A model generated the notes under the pieces. It had not been told where the DNA came from. It saw only the letters and a program-made list of their open reading frames with translations, and made no database searches. The position numbers and the translations under genes are program-made. Below, piece by piece: positions 43,137 to 53,273 of a stretch of DNA of 64,000 bases (its first letter is position 1; each line of letters starts with the position of its first letter). Location of the stretch: positions 1-64,000 of the forward strand of contig CAKSPD010000002.1 of the NCBI GenBank assembly GCA_934481385.1. The letters run 5' to 3'. Source of the stretch: an uncultured Oscillospiraceae bacterium (GTDB lineage Bacteria; Bacillota; Clostridia; Oscillospirales; Ruminococcaceae).

Positions 43137-45044
43137 TTATTCTTCTGATTCGGATTCTGTTTCTTCTTCAGGCTGAGGTTCTGTATAGCTCATTACAGCA
43201 TAACCATAAGGTTCAAGATTAACTCTGTTTTCAGAAATATCACCTTTTAATACTTCAAGCTGACTGTAATTTTTTATCATAGATGAAAGACCTTCAACTG
43301 TTCTTTCATTGCCGTATCTGTTCATAAATATAACAGCACGGCTTGAATCGTTATATCTTTCAAAAATCATAACATCATTATCAGTATAGATAAATCTCAT
43401 TTTTCCGTCAGTAAATGCAGGAATACTTCTTCTTATCTTACCGATTTCCTTTGTATATCCGATAAGTTCCTTATCTTCATTTCCCCATGGATAACATCTT
43501 CTGTTGAACGGGTCTTTATATCCCTGAAGTCCTGCTTCATCGCCATAGTAGATACTCGGAACACCGGGGAGGAAGAACTGGAGAACCATTGCGGATTTAA
43601 GCATATTTTTGCCCTGTTCGTATTCGGATTCATTCAGATAGCGTTCTGCCATCCAGTCCTTGCTCTTTCCGTCACAGTTTTCACCTGCAAATCTGTTTAT
43701 AGCTCTTTCAATATCATGAGTTGAAACAAAGTTCATAAGAACATCAACAGTACATTTAGGATAATTTTCAAGTATGGTTGTAATGCTGTTTGTAAACCAG
43801 TGCGGGTCACCGCCCTTGATATATCCTATAATAGCCTCTCGGAAAGGATAATTCATTACAGAATCAAGCTGTTTGCCGTTAAGATAAAGTCTTTTTACAC
43901 CATAGCTTTCCTTGTTTGAAGCGTCCTCCCAGACTTCACCTATAACAATTTTTTCCTTGTCGTTGCTTTTTACAGATTCACGAAGTTTTATAATAAATTC
44001 TTCAGGAAGTTCATCTGCAACATCAAGTCTCCAGCCTGATGCACCAAGATTAAGCCAGTGATTAAGAACACCGTCCTCACCGCATATATATTCAAGATAA
44101 TCAGGATTCATTTCATGAACATTCGGAAGTGTATCTATTCCCCACCAAGCCTCATATTCATTCGGATAATTATAGAATGTATACCATTCATAATATTTGC
44201 TGTCCTTTGAATTGTATGCACCTACACTGTCATATCTGCCAAACTTGTTAAAATAGATGCTGTCTGCACCTGTATGAGAAAATACACCGTCAAGAATTAC
44301 TGATATTCCACGGCTTTTTGCATCTTCACAAAGATTTTTGAAATCTTCTTCAGTACCAAGCAGTGGGTCTATCTTCATATAGTTAGCTGTATTGTATCTG
44401 TGATTTTCGTGGGATTCAAAAATAGGGTTAAGATATATGCATGTAACTCCCAAATCGCTTAAATAATCAAGCTTTGAGCGTATGCCCTCCAAATCTCCGC
44501 CAAAATAGTCATTATTCCATACATGACCATGTTCATCAGGCTTATAATATGGTGTTCCGCCCCAGTCATCACGAAGAACTCTGCCATACGGAATATTTTC
44601 ATGTTCCTTTCCGCTCTTGCAGAAACGGTCAGGGAAAATCTGATACATTATACCGCCCTTGAGAAAATCAGGTGTTTCATAGAATGGTGCATAAACTGTA
44701 AGCTGAAAGAGGTCGCCATTGTCAATATTTCCGAAATGTCCGTCAATTTTTTTTATATAATGTCTTATTCCATGACTTGTATATGAAAAATAATAGTAAT
44801 GAGCACCTGAATATCTTGCATAGAAAGATGCCTGATAAACATTGCAGTCCTTTTCTTCACATATTTTAGTCATGTTAAGAAAACGTTCCTTGAAGCCGTT
44901 TCTGAAAAGAATCAGTCCCGGCGGATAATCAAGATGTATATCCTTAGGTATTCTGATTCTGAAACGGCATTCGCTTTCACGGGTAATAGCTCCGAAAGGA
45001 TTTTTATATTCTAAATTCCAGCTGTCAAAAATAGGTTTATCCAA
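43137..45044 (-). CDS. GH13 alpha-glucosidase/neopullulanase-like enzyme
   Basis: A 635-residue alpha-amylase family enzyme. An N-terminal beta domain (1-120) precedes the barrel with YQIFPDRFC, NDYFGGDLEGIRSKLDYLSDLGV, DGVFSHTG, GWRLDVADE (nucleophile Asp), GEVWEDA (acid/base Glu) and STHDIERA (third Asp), then a C-terminal beta domain with an acidic tail. No signal peptide, so it acts on internal malto-oligosaccharides, cyclodextrins or glycogen fragments. It overlaps the XRE regulator by 8 bases, and a glucan phosphorylase lies close by. Confidence 0.93.
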   Translation of the reverse strand: MDKPIFDSWNLEYKNPFGAITRESECRFRIRIPKDIHLDYPPGLILFRNGFKERFLNMTKICEEKDCNVYQASFYARYSGAHYYYFSYTSHGIRHYIKKIDGHFGNIDNGDLFQLTVYAPFYETPDFLKGGIMYQIFPDRFCKSGKEHENIPYGRVLRDDWGGTPYYKPDEHGHVWNNDYFGGDLEGIRSKLDYLSDLGVTCIYLNPIFESHENHRYNTANYMKIDPLLGTEEDFKNLCEDAKSRGISVILDGVFSHTGADSIYFNKFGRYDSVGAYNSKDSKYYEWYTFYNYPNEYEAWWGIDTLPNVHEMNPDYLEYICGEDGVLNHWLNLGASGWRLDVADELPEEFIIKLRESVKSNDKEKIVIGEVWEDASNKESYGVKRLYLNGKQLDSVMNYPFREAIIGYIKGGDPHWFTNSITTILENYPKCTVDVLMNFVSTHDIERAINRFAGENCDGKSKDWMAERYLNESEYEQGKNMLKSAMVLQFFLPGVPSIYYGDEAGLQGYKDPFNRRCYPWGNEDKELIGYTKEIGKIRRSIPAFTDGKMRFIYTDNDVMIFERYNDSSRAVIFMNRYGNERTVEGLSSMIKNYSQLEVLKGDISENRVNLEPYGYAVMSYTEPQPEEETESESEE

Positions 45045-46029
45045 AAAATTTCCTCCTTTTATATCTTAAAATAATTCCTCCCAATGCTGAAACTAATCCA
45101 ATTACTGCAAACACAAAAGAAACTATATTATTATAACTTTTATCATCATATGTAAATCCGAGTTCTCCGTTTATTCCTAAAACGGAAACAAATGCATCAG
45201 CAAAGAAAACATAAACAGCAAATATTAAAAATACCGCCGATATTTTGAAAAAAACATTGATTTTTGCATATCTGAAAACTGCAAAAATTATCCACACAAG
45301 AGATAATCCCCATATACTTATGAAAATTCCGTCACGCATATCAGAAACAGTTCCGTATCTCAGTGTTCCGTAAATTACTGTAAGCAGTATTGAAACTGTA
45401 TCGGCAATCATACAGATAAGTGCCTTGTTATTTTTGAATAGCGGATTTCTCCTGATTATAAATGGCAGAATCAGTATACATACAGATGTAAGAACTGATA
45501 AAAATGCCATCAGAAACCATCTTTCACCGCTGTATATACTTCCTGAAAGGAAAAGCAGATTAAGCGAAATGTAAAAACTGCCGAGAGAAACAAGTGCTTT
45601 GTTCTTTTCAACAAAAAACGGAACATTCAGCACTGATGCTGTCATCATAAGAGAAGTAAGAAGTATGAAAAATTCTGAAGGACGATGTTCTTTGATAACG
45701 AATGTTATGAAACATGGTATAATTGCAGAAATATATCCAAGAAATACAGATGCATTATATATTATAATAAATATTCTGTATTTCTGTGCCATACGCTCGA
45801 TTTTACGCTGATTTTCGTCATCACTTGCCGTACAGAGTTCATGTTCAGAAATATTGAGCGATTCGCATATTCCTGAAATCATTGTTATATCGGGATATGA
45901 GATACCTCTTTCCCATTTGCTCACGGCTGATTCCGTAACATAAAGCTTTTCAGCCAGTTCCTTCTGAGAGAGTCCGCACTGCTTACGTTTTTCACGGATA
46001 AAGCTTCCGAAAGTAATTTTATCTTTCAT
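45037..46029 (-). CDS. XRE-family regulator with membrane domain
   Basis: A 330-residue protein. Residues 8-65 form a helix-turn-helix of the Cro/XRE type (IREKRKQCGLSQKELAEKLYVTESAVSKWERG region). The rest carries about eight hydrophobic helices (from residue 88), so it is a membrane-bound DNA-binding protein. Such proteins in Firmicutes often sense the envelope, but the signal here is unknown. It is co-transcribed with, and overlaps, the GH13 gene, which it may control. Confidence 0.85.
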   Translation of the reverse strand: MKDKITFGSFIREKRKQCGLSQKELAEKLYVTESAVSKWERGISYPDITMISGICESLNISEHELCTASDDENQRKIERMAQKYRIFIIIYNASVFLGYISAIIPCFITFVIKEHRPSEFFILLTSLMMTASVLNVPFFVEKNKALVSLGSFYISLNLLFLSGSIYSGERWFLMAFLSVLTSVCILILPFIIRRNPLFKNNKALICMIADTVSILLTVIYGTLRYGTVSDMRDGIFISIWGLSLVWIIFAVFRYAKINVFFKISAVFLIFAVYVFFADAFVSVLGINGELGFTYDDKSYNNIVSFVFAVIGLVSALGGIILRYKRRKFFG

Positions 46030-46072
46030 TCAAATCACCTCAAAAAATATTAACATTGCAACGTTTAAAAGA

Positions 46073-46100
46073 ATTATAGCATTTAATATCAGAATGTCAA
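46073..46100 (-). promoter_or_regulatory. Promoter of the XRE-GH13 operon
   Basis: Minus-strand TTGACA (46095-46100), 16 bp, TATAAT (46073-46078) preceded by TGC. Confidence 0.75.
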
Positions 46101-46158
46101 TATTTTTTCTGAAATTCAAAGCTCGACTGTTAAGCCTGTGACGTATCTGCGTGGTTTT

Positions 46159-46196
46159 TAAAAAAATCAGGAGCGGACGACACCTGTCACCCGCCC
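46159..46196 (-). terminator. Terminator of glgP
   Basis: On the minus strand, GGCGGGTGACA and TGTCGTCCGCT form an 11-bp stem with three G-U pairs, followed by CCTGATTTTTTTAAA. Confidence 0.8.
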
Positions 46197-46217
46197 TTTT
46201 TTCAAACAGAATTAATT

Positions 46218-48626
46218 TTATCTTAAATGCCAGATATTGTCAGCATATTCATTTACTGCTCTGTCTGCGGAGAAGATTCCGGCACCGGCAATATTATGAA
46301 GTGACATCTTAGCCCACTTTTCAGAATCCTTGTAAATCTCTGAACTGAACTTCTGCATTCTTCTGTAAGAATCGAAATCAGCAAGAACCATATATGGGTC
46401 TAAGTTTCTGAGAGAATTTGCAACGTCATTGAACTGACAGCCGTTTATTCCGCTGTACATTCTGTCGATACAATCCTTGATAACAGGGTTGTTGTTATAG
46501 TAATCCTGAGGATTGTAGCCTCTCGCCTTGAGATTGTTAACTTCTTCAGTTTTCATACCAAAGATAAAGATATTATCAAATCCGGCAGACTGACCGATTT
46601 CAATATTAGCACCATCAAGAGTTCCGAGAGTAATAGCACCGTTAAGCATAAGTTTCATATTACCTGTACCTGATGCTTCTGTACCTGCGAGGGAAATCTG
46701 TTCAGAAATTTCAGATGCCGGCATAAGAAGTTCTGAAAGTGTTACACAGTAATTTTCGAGGAAGTATACAGAAAGTTTCTTTGAAATCTTAGGATTTTTC
46801 TTGATTTCTTCAGAAATAGCCCAGATAAGCTTGATAATCTGTTTTGCAAGATAATATCCCGGAGCAGCTTTTGCAGCGAAAATATATGTCTTAGGAACAA
46901 AATCAGCGTCCGGATTTGCAAGGAGATAGCTGTAATCTGCAAGGATATTCATTACATTGAGGTGCTGTCTTTTGTATTCGTGGAGTCTTTTTACCTGAAC
47001 ATCAAAGATGCTTGAAGTATCAATAATGAAATTGCTCTTGTTCTTAACGAATTTTGCAAACTTCTCCTTATTTTCTTTCTTGATTTTATTAAGCTGTTCG
47101 AGAACAGTTTTATCGTTTTCAAATTCACGGAGTTTGATAAGTTCTGCACCGTCTTTAAGGAACTTATCACCGATTTTATCTTTAAGAAGATTTGTAAGTC
47201 CCGGGTTGGACTGATAGAGCCATCTTCTGTAAGCAATACCGTTTGTAACATTCTTGAACTTTTCAGGTGTTGTTTCATATTCATCATGGAATACAGATTC
47301 CTTGATAATTTCTGAATGGAGCTTTGAAACACCGTTTACGCTGTGAGATGCAACAACGCAGAGTGTAGCCATATGAATCTGGTTATCCTTGATGATTGAC
47401 ATTCTTGTAGTTCTTGAGCTGTCATAGCCATGTTTTTCCATAAGTTCACGGCAGTAACGGTTGTTGATTTCAACAATAATTGAGAAAATTCTCGGAATTA
47501 TATGCTTAACAAGGTTTACGTCCCACTTTTCAAGAGCTTCAGCCATAACAGTGTGGTTAGTATAGGCAAATGTGTTTATAACGATATTCCAAGCCTTTTC
47601 CCATGTATAACCGCAGTCATCGAGGAGTATTCTCATAAGTTCAGGAATAGCAAGTGTCGGGTGAGTATCGTTGATATGAATAGCAACCTTTTCATGAAGA
47701 TTATCAAGAGTACCGTAAACGGACATATGATGATTTACAATATCTCCTACTGCTGCTGCACACATGAAATACTGCTGACGAAGACGGAGTGATTTTCCTT
47801 CAAGATGATTATCGTTAGGATAGAGAACCTTTGAAATAGCATTTGCTACTGAGTTCTGAGCCAAAGCACTTGCATAGTCACCGCTGTTGAACTTAGCCAT
47901 ATCAAAGCTTGGAGCTTGTGCCTTCCAAAGACGGAGAACAGAAACGCCTTCGCTGTTATATCCTGAAACATACATATCATAAGGAATAGCAACTACTGTA
48001 TTATAGTTTATATGTGATACGCTGTGATACTGATTATCCCAGTATTCCTGAAGTTCGCCTTCAAAGTGAACATCTATTGAAAGTTCAGGCCTTGGGTCGA
48101 GCCATACTGAACCGCCGGGAAGCCAGTTATCAGGGAACTCTGTCTGCCAGCCGTCCTCAAGTTTCTGCTGGAATATACCATATTCATAGCAGATTGAATG
48201 ACCCATTGCGGGGTGAGCCTGAGTTGCAAGAGCATCAAGATAACAGGCAGCAAGACGTCCAAGACCGCCGTTTCCAAGACCTGCATCAGGTTCGTTATCA
48301 TAAATTTTATCAAGAGTTATACCATATTCTTTAAGCATAGCTGAAATATCATCAGCAAGCTCAAGATTATATATGCTTGTTTTAAGAGAACGTCCCATAA
48401 GAAATTCCATAGAAAGATAATAAATCTGCTTACCGCCTACGGAGTTTGTATGATTTATGAATGACTGTCTTTTTTTCTTAAGAATTTCGACAATAATGCT
48501 TGAAAGCACCTGATAAACCTGTTTGTCAGAGGCTTCTTCGGGAGCTACATTATACTGGGTTTTAAGCTTTTCGAGGAAATCAGTTTTGACCTTAGTCATA
48601 AGGGGATTAGTTGATTTAACTGACAT
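46218..48626 (-). CDS. glgP: Glycogen/starch/alpha-glucan phosphorylase
   Basis: An 802-residue GT35 phosphorylase that releases glucose-1-phosphate from alpha-1,4-glucans. It has YYLSMEFLMGRSL, EPDAGLGNGGLGRLAACYLDA, YGIFQQKLEDGWQTEFPDNW, IHINDTHPTLAIPELMRIL and the PLP-lysine motif EASGTGNMKLMLNGA (near residue 650). Length is normal for the maltodextrin/glycogen phosphorylase family. Its neighbours GH13 and ppk point to carbon and phosphate storage. GGAG precedes the ATG. Confidence 0.97.
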   Translation of the reverse strand: MSVKSTNPLMTKVKTDFLEKLKTQYNVAPEEASDKQVYQVLSSIIVEILKKKRQSFINHTNSVGGKQIYYLSMEFLMGRSLKTSIYNLELADDISAMLKEYGITLDKIYDNEPDAGLGNGGLGRLAACYLDALATQAHPAMGHSICYEYGIFQQKLEDGWQTEFPDNWLPGGSVWLDPRPELSIDVHFEGELQEYWDNQYHSVSHINYNTVVAIPYDMYVSGYNSEGVSVLRLWKAQAPSFDMAKFNSGDYASALAQNSVANAISKVLYPNDNHLEGKSLRLRQQYFMCAAAVGDIVNHHMSVYGTLDNLHEKVAIHINDTHPTLAIPELMRILLDDCGYTWEKAWNIVINTFAYTNHTVMAEALEKWDVNLVKHIIPRIFSIIVEINNRYCRELMEKHGYDSSRTTRMSIIKDNQIHMATLCVVASHSVNGVSKLHSEIIKESVFHDEYETTPEKFKNVTNGIAYRRWLYQSNPGLTNLLKDKIGDKFLKDGAELIKLREFENDKTVLEQLNKIKKENKEKFAKFVKNKSNFIIDTSSIFDVQVKRLHEYKRQHLNVMNILADYSYLLANPDADFVPKTYIFAAKAAPGYYLAKQIIKLIWAISEEIKKNPKISKKLSVYFLENYCVTLSELLMPASEISEQISLAGTEASGTGNMKLMLNGAITLGTLDGANIEIGQSAGFDNIFIFGMKTEEVNNLKARGYNPQDYYNNNPVIKDCIDRMYSGINGCQFNDVANSLRNLDPYMVLADFDSYRRMQKFSSEIYKDSEKWAKMSLHNIAGAGIFSADRAVNEYADNIWHLR

Positions 48627-48723
48627 GTTTTTTCTCCATTCTCGGCGTAAAGATTAAATTACAATAATCAGAGAAGCACAAACGCCGGTTGTGCAAGTTC
48701 AGTAGATAAAACACTACAATATA

Positions 48724-48752
48724 ATTATACTATAAGTATCAAATGATTTCAA
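48724..48752 (-). promoter_or_regulatory. Promoter of glgP
   Basis: Minus-strand TTGAAA (48747-48752), 17 bp, TATAAT (48724-48729), with a leader of about 90 bases that contains no clear named motif. Confidence 0.7.
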
Positions 48753-48816
48753 TAGCATTATTACACAAATATTTTTGAACTATACGCATATTTAGGAAAA
48801 AATCAGCAAAAACAGT

Positions 48817-50916
48817 TTATTTTACTTTTGAAGACGATTTTGACTTGTTCTTTTTTGAGCGTTCCTGACGTTCTTTTTTCTCCTTAGCTCTCCTGTACGC
48901 AAGCTCATAGAAGTATTCCTGAGCATTCAGAGCCGGTTCATCAGGATTTCTGTCAGCTCTTATATAATTTCCGTCACTCTGCTGGATTCTTGCCTTTACA
49001 TTGTCCGAAAGCAGTATTCTGAACATATCAGAAACACGGTTTTTAAGTTTCCGGTCAAGAACAGGACATGCAACTTCAACACGATTTGTAGTATTTCTTG
49101 TCATATAGTCAGCAGAGCTTATATATATTTTTCTGTTTTCATCATTTTTTCCGAAAATATATATTCTGCTGTGTTCAAGAAATCTTCCCACAATACTCCT
49201 TACAGTAATATTTTCGGTATATCCTGCAACTCCTGCGATAATACAGCAAATTCCTCTTACAACAAGTTCAATTTTAACACCTGCCTGTGATGCCTCAACA
49301 AGCTTATCGATAATCATTCTATCGCTGAGAGAATTTATCTTTGCTCCGATATATCCATCTTTTCCGAGTTTAATCTGTTCGTCCATCATATCAAGTATTC
49401 TGTTCTGGAGGCAGAGAGGTGCAACAAGAAGTTTTGATGTATTTTCAACAAATTCCTTTTTAATAAGCTTGCTGAAAACTTTTTCTGCATCAGATGCTAT
49501 TTCAGGATTTGAAGTAATTAAAGCGAGGTCTGTATAGAGCTTTGAAGTTTTTTCGTTATAGTTTCCTGTTCCCACCTGAGTTATATATTCAGTTCCCTTT
49601 TTGGTTCTGCGTTCTATAAGGAGAAGTTTTGAATGAACCTTGTAATCCTTAGGGCCGTATATTACACTGCAACCGGATTCCTGCAATACTCTTGACCATT
49701 TTATATTATTTTCCTCATCAAATCTTGCACGAAGTTCAACAAGAACGATTACTTCCTTTCCTGATTCAGATGCAGTACAGAGAGCCTCAATAATCTTACT
49801 GTTTCTTGCAAGACGATAAAGAGTAATTTTTATTGATGTTACATTGGGGTCAACAGATGCCTCATTAAGAAGTTTTATAAAAGTTGCTATTGATTCATAC
49901 GGATAGCTCAGAAGCAAATCCTTTGAATGAATCTGAGAGATAATTGAACGGCTTTCACTCAATGACGCAGTTTTCTGTGATTCTCTTTTCTGATATTTAA
50001 GTTCCGGATTGTCGCACAAATCAGAAAGTTCAAAAAGATACGACAAATCAAGCGGTATTCTTGAATAGAATACATTTTTAGCTGAAAGTTTAAGTTTCTT
50101 GCAGAAATAATCAAGAGCATCTCCGCTGAAATTATCAGAAAGTTCAAGCCTTACCGGTTTGAGTTTCTGTCTTTTTGAAACAAGTTCCTCCATACTTTCA
50201 CGGAAATCACCGTCATCATCATCGGGGTCAATATCAGCATTTCTTGTAACTCTTATAATTACCCTGTCTACAACTTTATAGTTTTTAAATACAAGGTGAG
50301 CGAAATTAAGTATAACATCTTCAGCAAGAATAAAACGTTTTCCCTCAGTTCCAAGCGGAATAAGTCTGGGAAAATGTTCATTCTTTACAGGAATAATTCC
50401 TATTGTTATACCTTTCTTATCCTTATCCTTAATCTGCACAAGTATATAGAGTGCATTGTTATTCAGAAACGGGAAAGGGTGTGACTTGTCAATAACTATC
50501 GGAGATATAAGAGGTTTTATTTCCCTTTTAAAATAAAGTTCAAGAAAAGCCTTTTCCTCATCAGAAGCAGTATCAAATGTAACCTGTTCATATCCATAAG
50601 GTTTCAGAAGCTCCATAGTTTTCATGTATGCACTTTCAGCAAGAGGCTGTAATCTTCTTACCGCTGTAAAAACAGCATCAAGCTGTTCTCTGGGAGTCAT
50701 TCCTGTTTTATTTTCACGTTTGTTTTTTGTTTCATCATTATCATTGGCATCTGTGAGAGTTCCTACACGCACTCTGAAAAATTCATCAAGATTGCTCTGA
50801 TATATAGCAGAAAATGAAAGTCTTTCAAGAAGCGGTACATTTTCATCAATTGCTTCTTCAAGAACTCTTTTATTGAATTTAAGCCATGATAATTCTCGGT
50901 TTTCAAGATAATCCAT
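48817..50916 (-). CDS. ppk: Polyphosphate kinase 1
   Basis: A 699-residue PPK1. The N-terminal domain begins ENRELSWLKFNKRVLEEA with QSNLDEFFRVRVG. The catalytic half has two PLD-like parts, with the phospho-acceptor His in KDYKVHSKLLLIERR and a second His in FLEHSRIYIFG. It makes long-chain polyphosphate from ATP. The C-terminus is a Lys/Ser-rich tail (KKNKSKSSSKVK), unusual and possibly for polyphosphate binding. SD is weak (CAGG). Has its own promoter. Confidence 0.96.
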   Translation of the reverse strand: MDYLENRELSWLKFNKRVLEEAIDENVPLLERLSFSAIYQSNLDEFFRVRVGTLTDANDNDETKNKRENKTGMTPREQLDAVFTAVRRLQPLAESAYMKTMELLKPYGYEQVTFDTASDEEKAFLELYFKREIKPLISPIVIDKSHPFPFLNNNALYILVQIKDKDKKGITIGIIPVKNEHFPRLIPLGTEGKRFILAEDVILNFAHLVFKNYKVVDRVIIRVTRNADIDPDDDDGDFRESMEELVSKRQKLKPVRLELSDNFSGDALDYFCKKLKLSAKNVFYSRIPLDLSYLFELSDLCDNPELKYQKRESQKTASLSESRSIISQIHSKDLLLSYPYESIATFIKLLNEASVDPNVTSIKITLYRLARNSKIIEALCTASESGKEVIVLVELRARFDEENNIKWSRVLQESGCSVIYGPKDYKVHSKLLLIERRTKKGTEYITQVGTGNYNEKTSKLYTDLALITSNPEIASDAEKVFSKLIKKEFVENTSKLLVAPLCLQNRILDMMDEQIKLGKDGYIGAKINSLSDRMIIDKLVEASQAGVKIELVVRGICCIIAGVAGYTENITVRSIVGRFLEHSRIYIFGKNDENRKIYISSADYMTRNTTNRVEVACPVLDRKLKNRVSDMFRILLSDNVKARIQQSDGNYIRADRNPDEPALNAQEYFYELAYRRAKEKKERQERSKKNKSKSSSKVK

Positions 50917-50959
50917 AATATAAATACCTGCTCTTTCAGAAATATTGAGATTATATTTA

Positions 50960-50988
50960 ATTATACATTATCTTTAACAAATAGTCAA
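50960..50988 (-). promoter_or_regulatory. Promoter of ppk
   Basis: Minus-strand TTGACT (50983-50988), 17 bp, TATAAT (50960-50965). Confidence 0.78.
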
Positions 50989-51043
50989 TAAAAACCTTTT
51001 AAAAAAGCTCGTTAAATATATGTAAAATGCAGGATAAACAGAA

Positions 51044-51073
51044 AATAAAAAGGACGGAAAGATTTTCCGTCCT
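51044..51073 (-). terminator. Terminator of glyQS
   Basis: 10-bp perfect stem AGGACGGAAA (51051-51060) with TTTCCGTCCT (51064-51073), loop of 3, then TTTTATTTTC on the minus strand. Confidence 0.88.
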
Positions 51074-51088
51074 GATTATCAGATAAGC

Positions 51089-52495
51089 TTAAAATTCAGT
51101 TTTCTTTTCGAGGTATGAAACAAGGTCATTTATGCTGATTCTTTCCTGTTCCATTGTATCTCTGTTACGGACTGTAACGCAGTTATCCTTTTCAAGTGTA
51201 TCGAAATCATATGTAATACAGAAAGGTGTGCCTATTTCGTCCTGACGGCGATATCTTTTTCCTATTGTACCTGTTTCATCGAAATCAACAACAAATTTCT
51301 TTGAAAGCATTTCATATACTTCAAGAGCCTTCGGAGTGAGTTTCTTTACAAGAGGAAGTACACATGCCTTAAACGGTGCAAGTGCAGGGTGGAAATGCAT
51401 AACTGTTCTGATTTCCTTCTTTTCGTTGCCGTTCTTGTCAACAGTAACAAGTTCTTCTTCATCATAAGCCTCTGTAACTATTGAAAGGAAAAGTCTTTCA
51501 ACGCCAAGTGAAGGTTCAATAACATAAGGAACATATTTTTCATTTGTTTCAGGGTCAAAGTATTCGAGTGATTTTCCGCTTGTTTTTATATGCTGTTTAA
51601 GGTCATAATCTGTACGGTCAGCAACACCCCAGAGTTCTCCCCAGCCGAATGGGAAAAGGTATTCAAAGTCTGTTGTAGCCTTTGAATAGAAACAGAGTTC
51701 TTCAGGTGAATGGTCACGAAGTCTGATATTTTCTTCTTTAAGACCAATATTCAGAAGAAAGTTCTTGCAGTATGTTCTCCAGTAGCTGAACCATTCCAAA
51801 TCTGTGCCTGGTTTGCAGAAAAATTCAAGTTCCATCTGTTCAAATTCACGAACTCGGAATATAAAGTTTCCGGGAGTAATTTCATTTCTGAAAGATTTTC
51901 CGACCTGAGCAACACCGAAAGGAATTTTCTTTCTTGATGTACGCTGAATATTAGCAAAGTTTACAAATATACCCTGTGCAGTTTCAGGACGGAGATATAT
52001 TTCTGACTTTGAATCTTCTGTAACACCCTGAAATGTCTTAAACATAAGGTTAAACTGACGAATATCAGTAAAATCTGATTTTCCGCAGTTCGGGCATACG
52101 ATGTTTTTTTCTTTTATGTAGTCAGTCATCTGCTGATTTGTCCAGCCTGCTACATTAGTTCCGTCAAAATCTTCAATAAGGTTATCAGCTCTGTGACGTG
52201 TCTTACATTCCTTACAGTCCATAAGAGGGTCAGAAAATCCGCCTATATGACCTGATGCAACCCATGTCTGAGGATTCATAAGTATAGCACTGTCCAGACC
52301 TACATTATAAGGATTTTCCTGTATAAACTTCTTACGCCATGCTTTTTTGATATTTTCTTTAAGTTCTACACCTAAAGGGCCGTAATCCCAAGTATTTGCA
52401 AGACCGCCGTATATTTCTGAGCCTGCATATACAAATCCTTTGGATTTACATAAATCCACGATTTTATCCATTACCTTTTTATCATTGCTGAGCAT
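51089..52495 (-). CDS. glyQS: Glycine-tRNA ligase, dimeric type
   Basis: A 468-residue class II synthetase of the alpha-2 type. It has [46 protein letters not shown], a zinc-like pair CKECKTRH and [22 protein letters not shown] (motif 2 area), [25 protein letters not shown] and PSLGVERLF (motif 3). The C-terminal anticodon domain follows. It charges tRNA-Gly. Its short leader does not hold a T-box. Confidence 0.97.
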   Translation of the reverse strand: MLSNDKKVMDKIVDLCKSKGFVYAGSEIYGGLANTWDYGPLGVELKENIKKAWRKKFIQENPYNVGLDSAILMNPQTWVASGHIGGFSDPLMDCKECKTRHRADNLIEDFDGTNVAGWTNQQMTDYIKEKNIVCPNCGKSDFTDIRQFNLMFKTFQGVTEDSKSEIYLRPETAQGIFVNFANIQRTSRKKIPFGVAQVGKSFRNEITPGNFIFRVREFEQMELEFFCKPGTDLEWFSYWRTYCKNFLLNIGLKEENIRLRDHSPEELCFYSKATTDFEYLFPFGWGELWGVADRTDYDLKQHIKTSGKSLEYFDPETNEKYVPYVIEPSLGVERLFLSIVTEAYDEEELVTVDKNGNEKKEIRTVMHFHPALAPFKACVLPLVKKLTPKALEVYEMLSKKFVVDFDETGTIGKRYRRQDEIGTPFCITYDFDTLEKDNCVTVRNRDTMEQERISINDLVSYLEKKTEF

Positions 52496-52530
52496 AGATT
52501 TTTACCTCACTTAAAAAATATATATCTTTA

Positions 52531-52559
52531 ATTATAATCCCAAAATAAATATTTGTCAA
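52531..52559 (-). promoter_or_regulatory. Promoter of glyQS
   Basis: Minus-strand perfect TTGACA (52554-52559), 17 bp, TATAAT (52531-52536). Confidence 0.85.
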
Positions 52560-52593
52560 TAACTGTATCATTAATTTTAAATATACTGAAAAA

Positions 52594-53196
52594 TCAGTCT
52601 TTTCCGCCAAGACTTATATTTCCGTCTGACTGACCGCCGGCCATACCTGCAAATATTTCTGATGTTATTGTATCTTTCGGAAGATTAAGTGTTTTTGTTG
52701 CACTGTAACTAAATTCAAGTCCGCCATTCCGATAAACAAAATTAATCTGATACCTCTGCCAGCTTTTTCTGGATTTGCAGGCAACATTCAGTTTATCACG
52801 TGAATACGTTGCTTCTTTTCCCTGACGAATATTATATTGTGAAGCACAGCCGGCTTTTATAATACCTTCTTCCTCAAGAATATCAGCTATTGCTAAATTT
52901 GAAACACGGATTTCATTATCATCAACATAAACATATCCATGGTCTTTGTTGTCGTCACCAGGCCATGGGTTATCATGGTTTATCATTGTATCCGGAGAAA
53001 TTGCTATTGCAATCTGCAAAGCATTTGTTATCTGTTTGGCGTTGGAAATATCCGCAGTATTACGGGCTTTTTCAATATATCCCATAATAGATGGGACTAA
53101 AATAGCTGATAAAATCCCAATAATTGCAATTACAACAATCAGTTCTACAAGAGTAAAGCCTTTTAATTTTTTATCTGTTTCAGAATTATTGTTCAT
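52594..53196 (-). CDS. Type IV prepilin-like protein
   Basis: A 200-residue protein with the prepilin signal KKLKGFTLVELIVVIAIIGIL: a short positive leader, cleavage after Gly, Phe at +1 and Glu at +5, then a hydrophobic helix. The remaining part (60-200) is a soluble head with two Cys. The name could be a type IV pilin, pseudopilin or competence (ComGC-like) pilin; the head is larger than ComGC. No pilus ATPase, platform or prepilin peptidase is near, so assembly genes must be elsewhere. Confidence 0.88.
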   Translation of the reverse strand: MNNNSETDKKLKGFTLVELIVVIAIIGILSAILVPSIMGYIEKARNTADISNAKQITNALQIAIAISPDTMINHDNPWPGDDNKDHGYVYVDDNEIRVSNLAIADILEEEGIIKAGCASQYNIRQGKEATYSRDKLNVACKSRKSWQRYQINFVYRNGGLEFSYSATKTLNLPKDTITSEIFAGMAGGQSDGNISLGGKD

Positions 53197-53226
53197 AATA
53201 ACATCTCCTACAAAAGTGATAAAAAT

Positions 53227-53255
53227 ATTTTAGCATATTTTTCCTGAAGAGTCAA
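53227..53255 (-). promoter_or_regulatory. Promoter of the prepilin-like gene
   Basis: Minus-strand TTGACT (53250-53255), 17 bp, TAAAAT (53227-53232) preceded by TGC. Confidence 0.7.
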
Positions 53256-53273
53256 TATTAATTTATAAACTTT

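Noticed and set aside
52496..52593. T-box leader upstream of glyQS
   Set aside because: The leader is only about 35 bases after the promoter, with no specifier stem or antiterminator.
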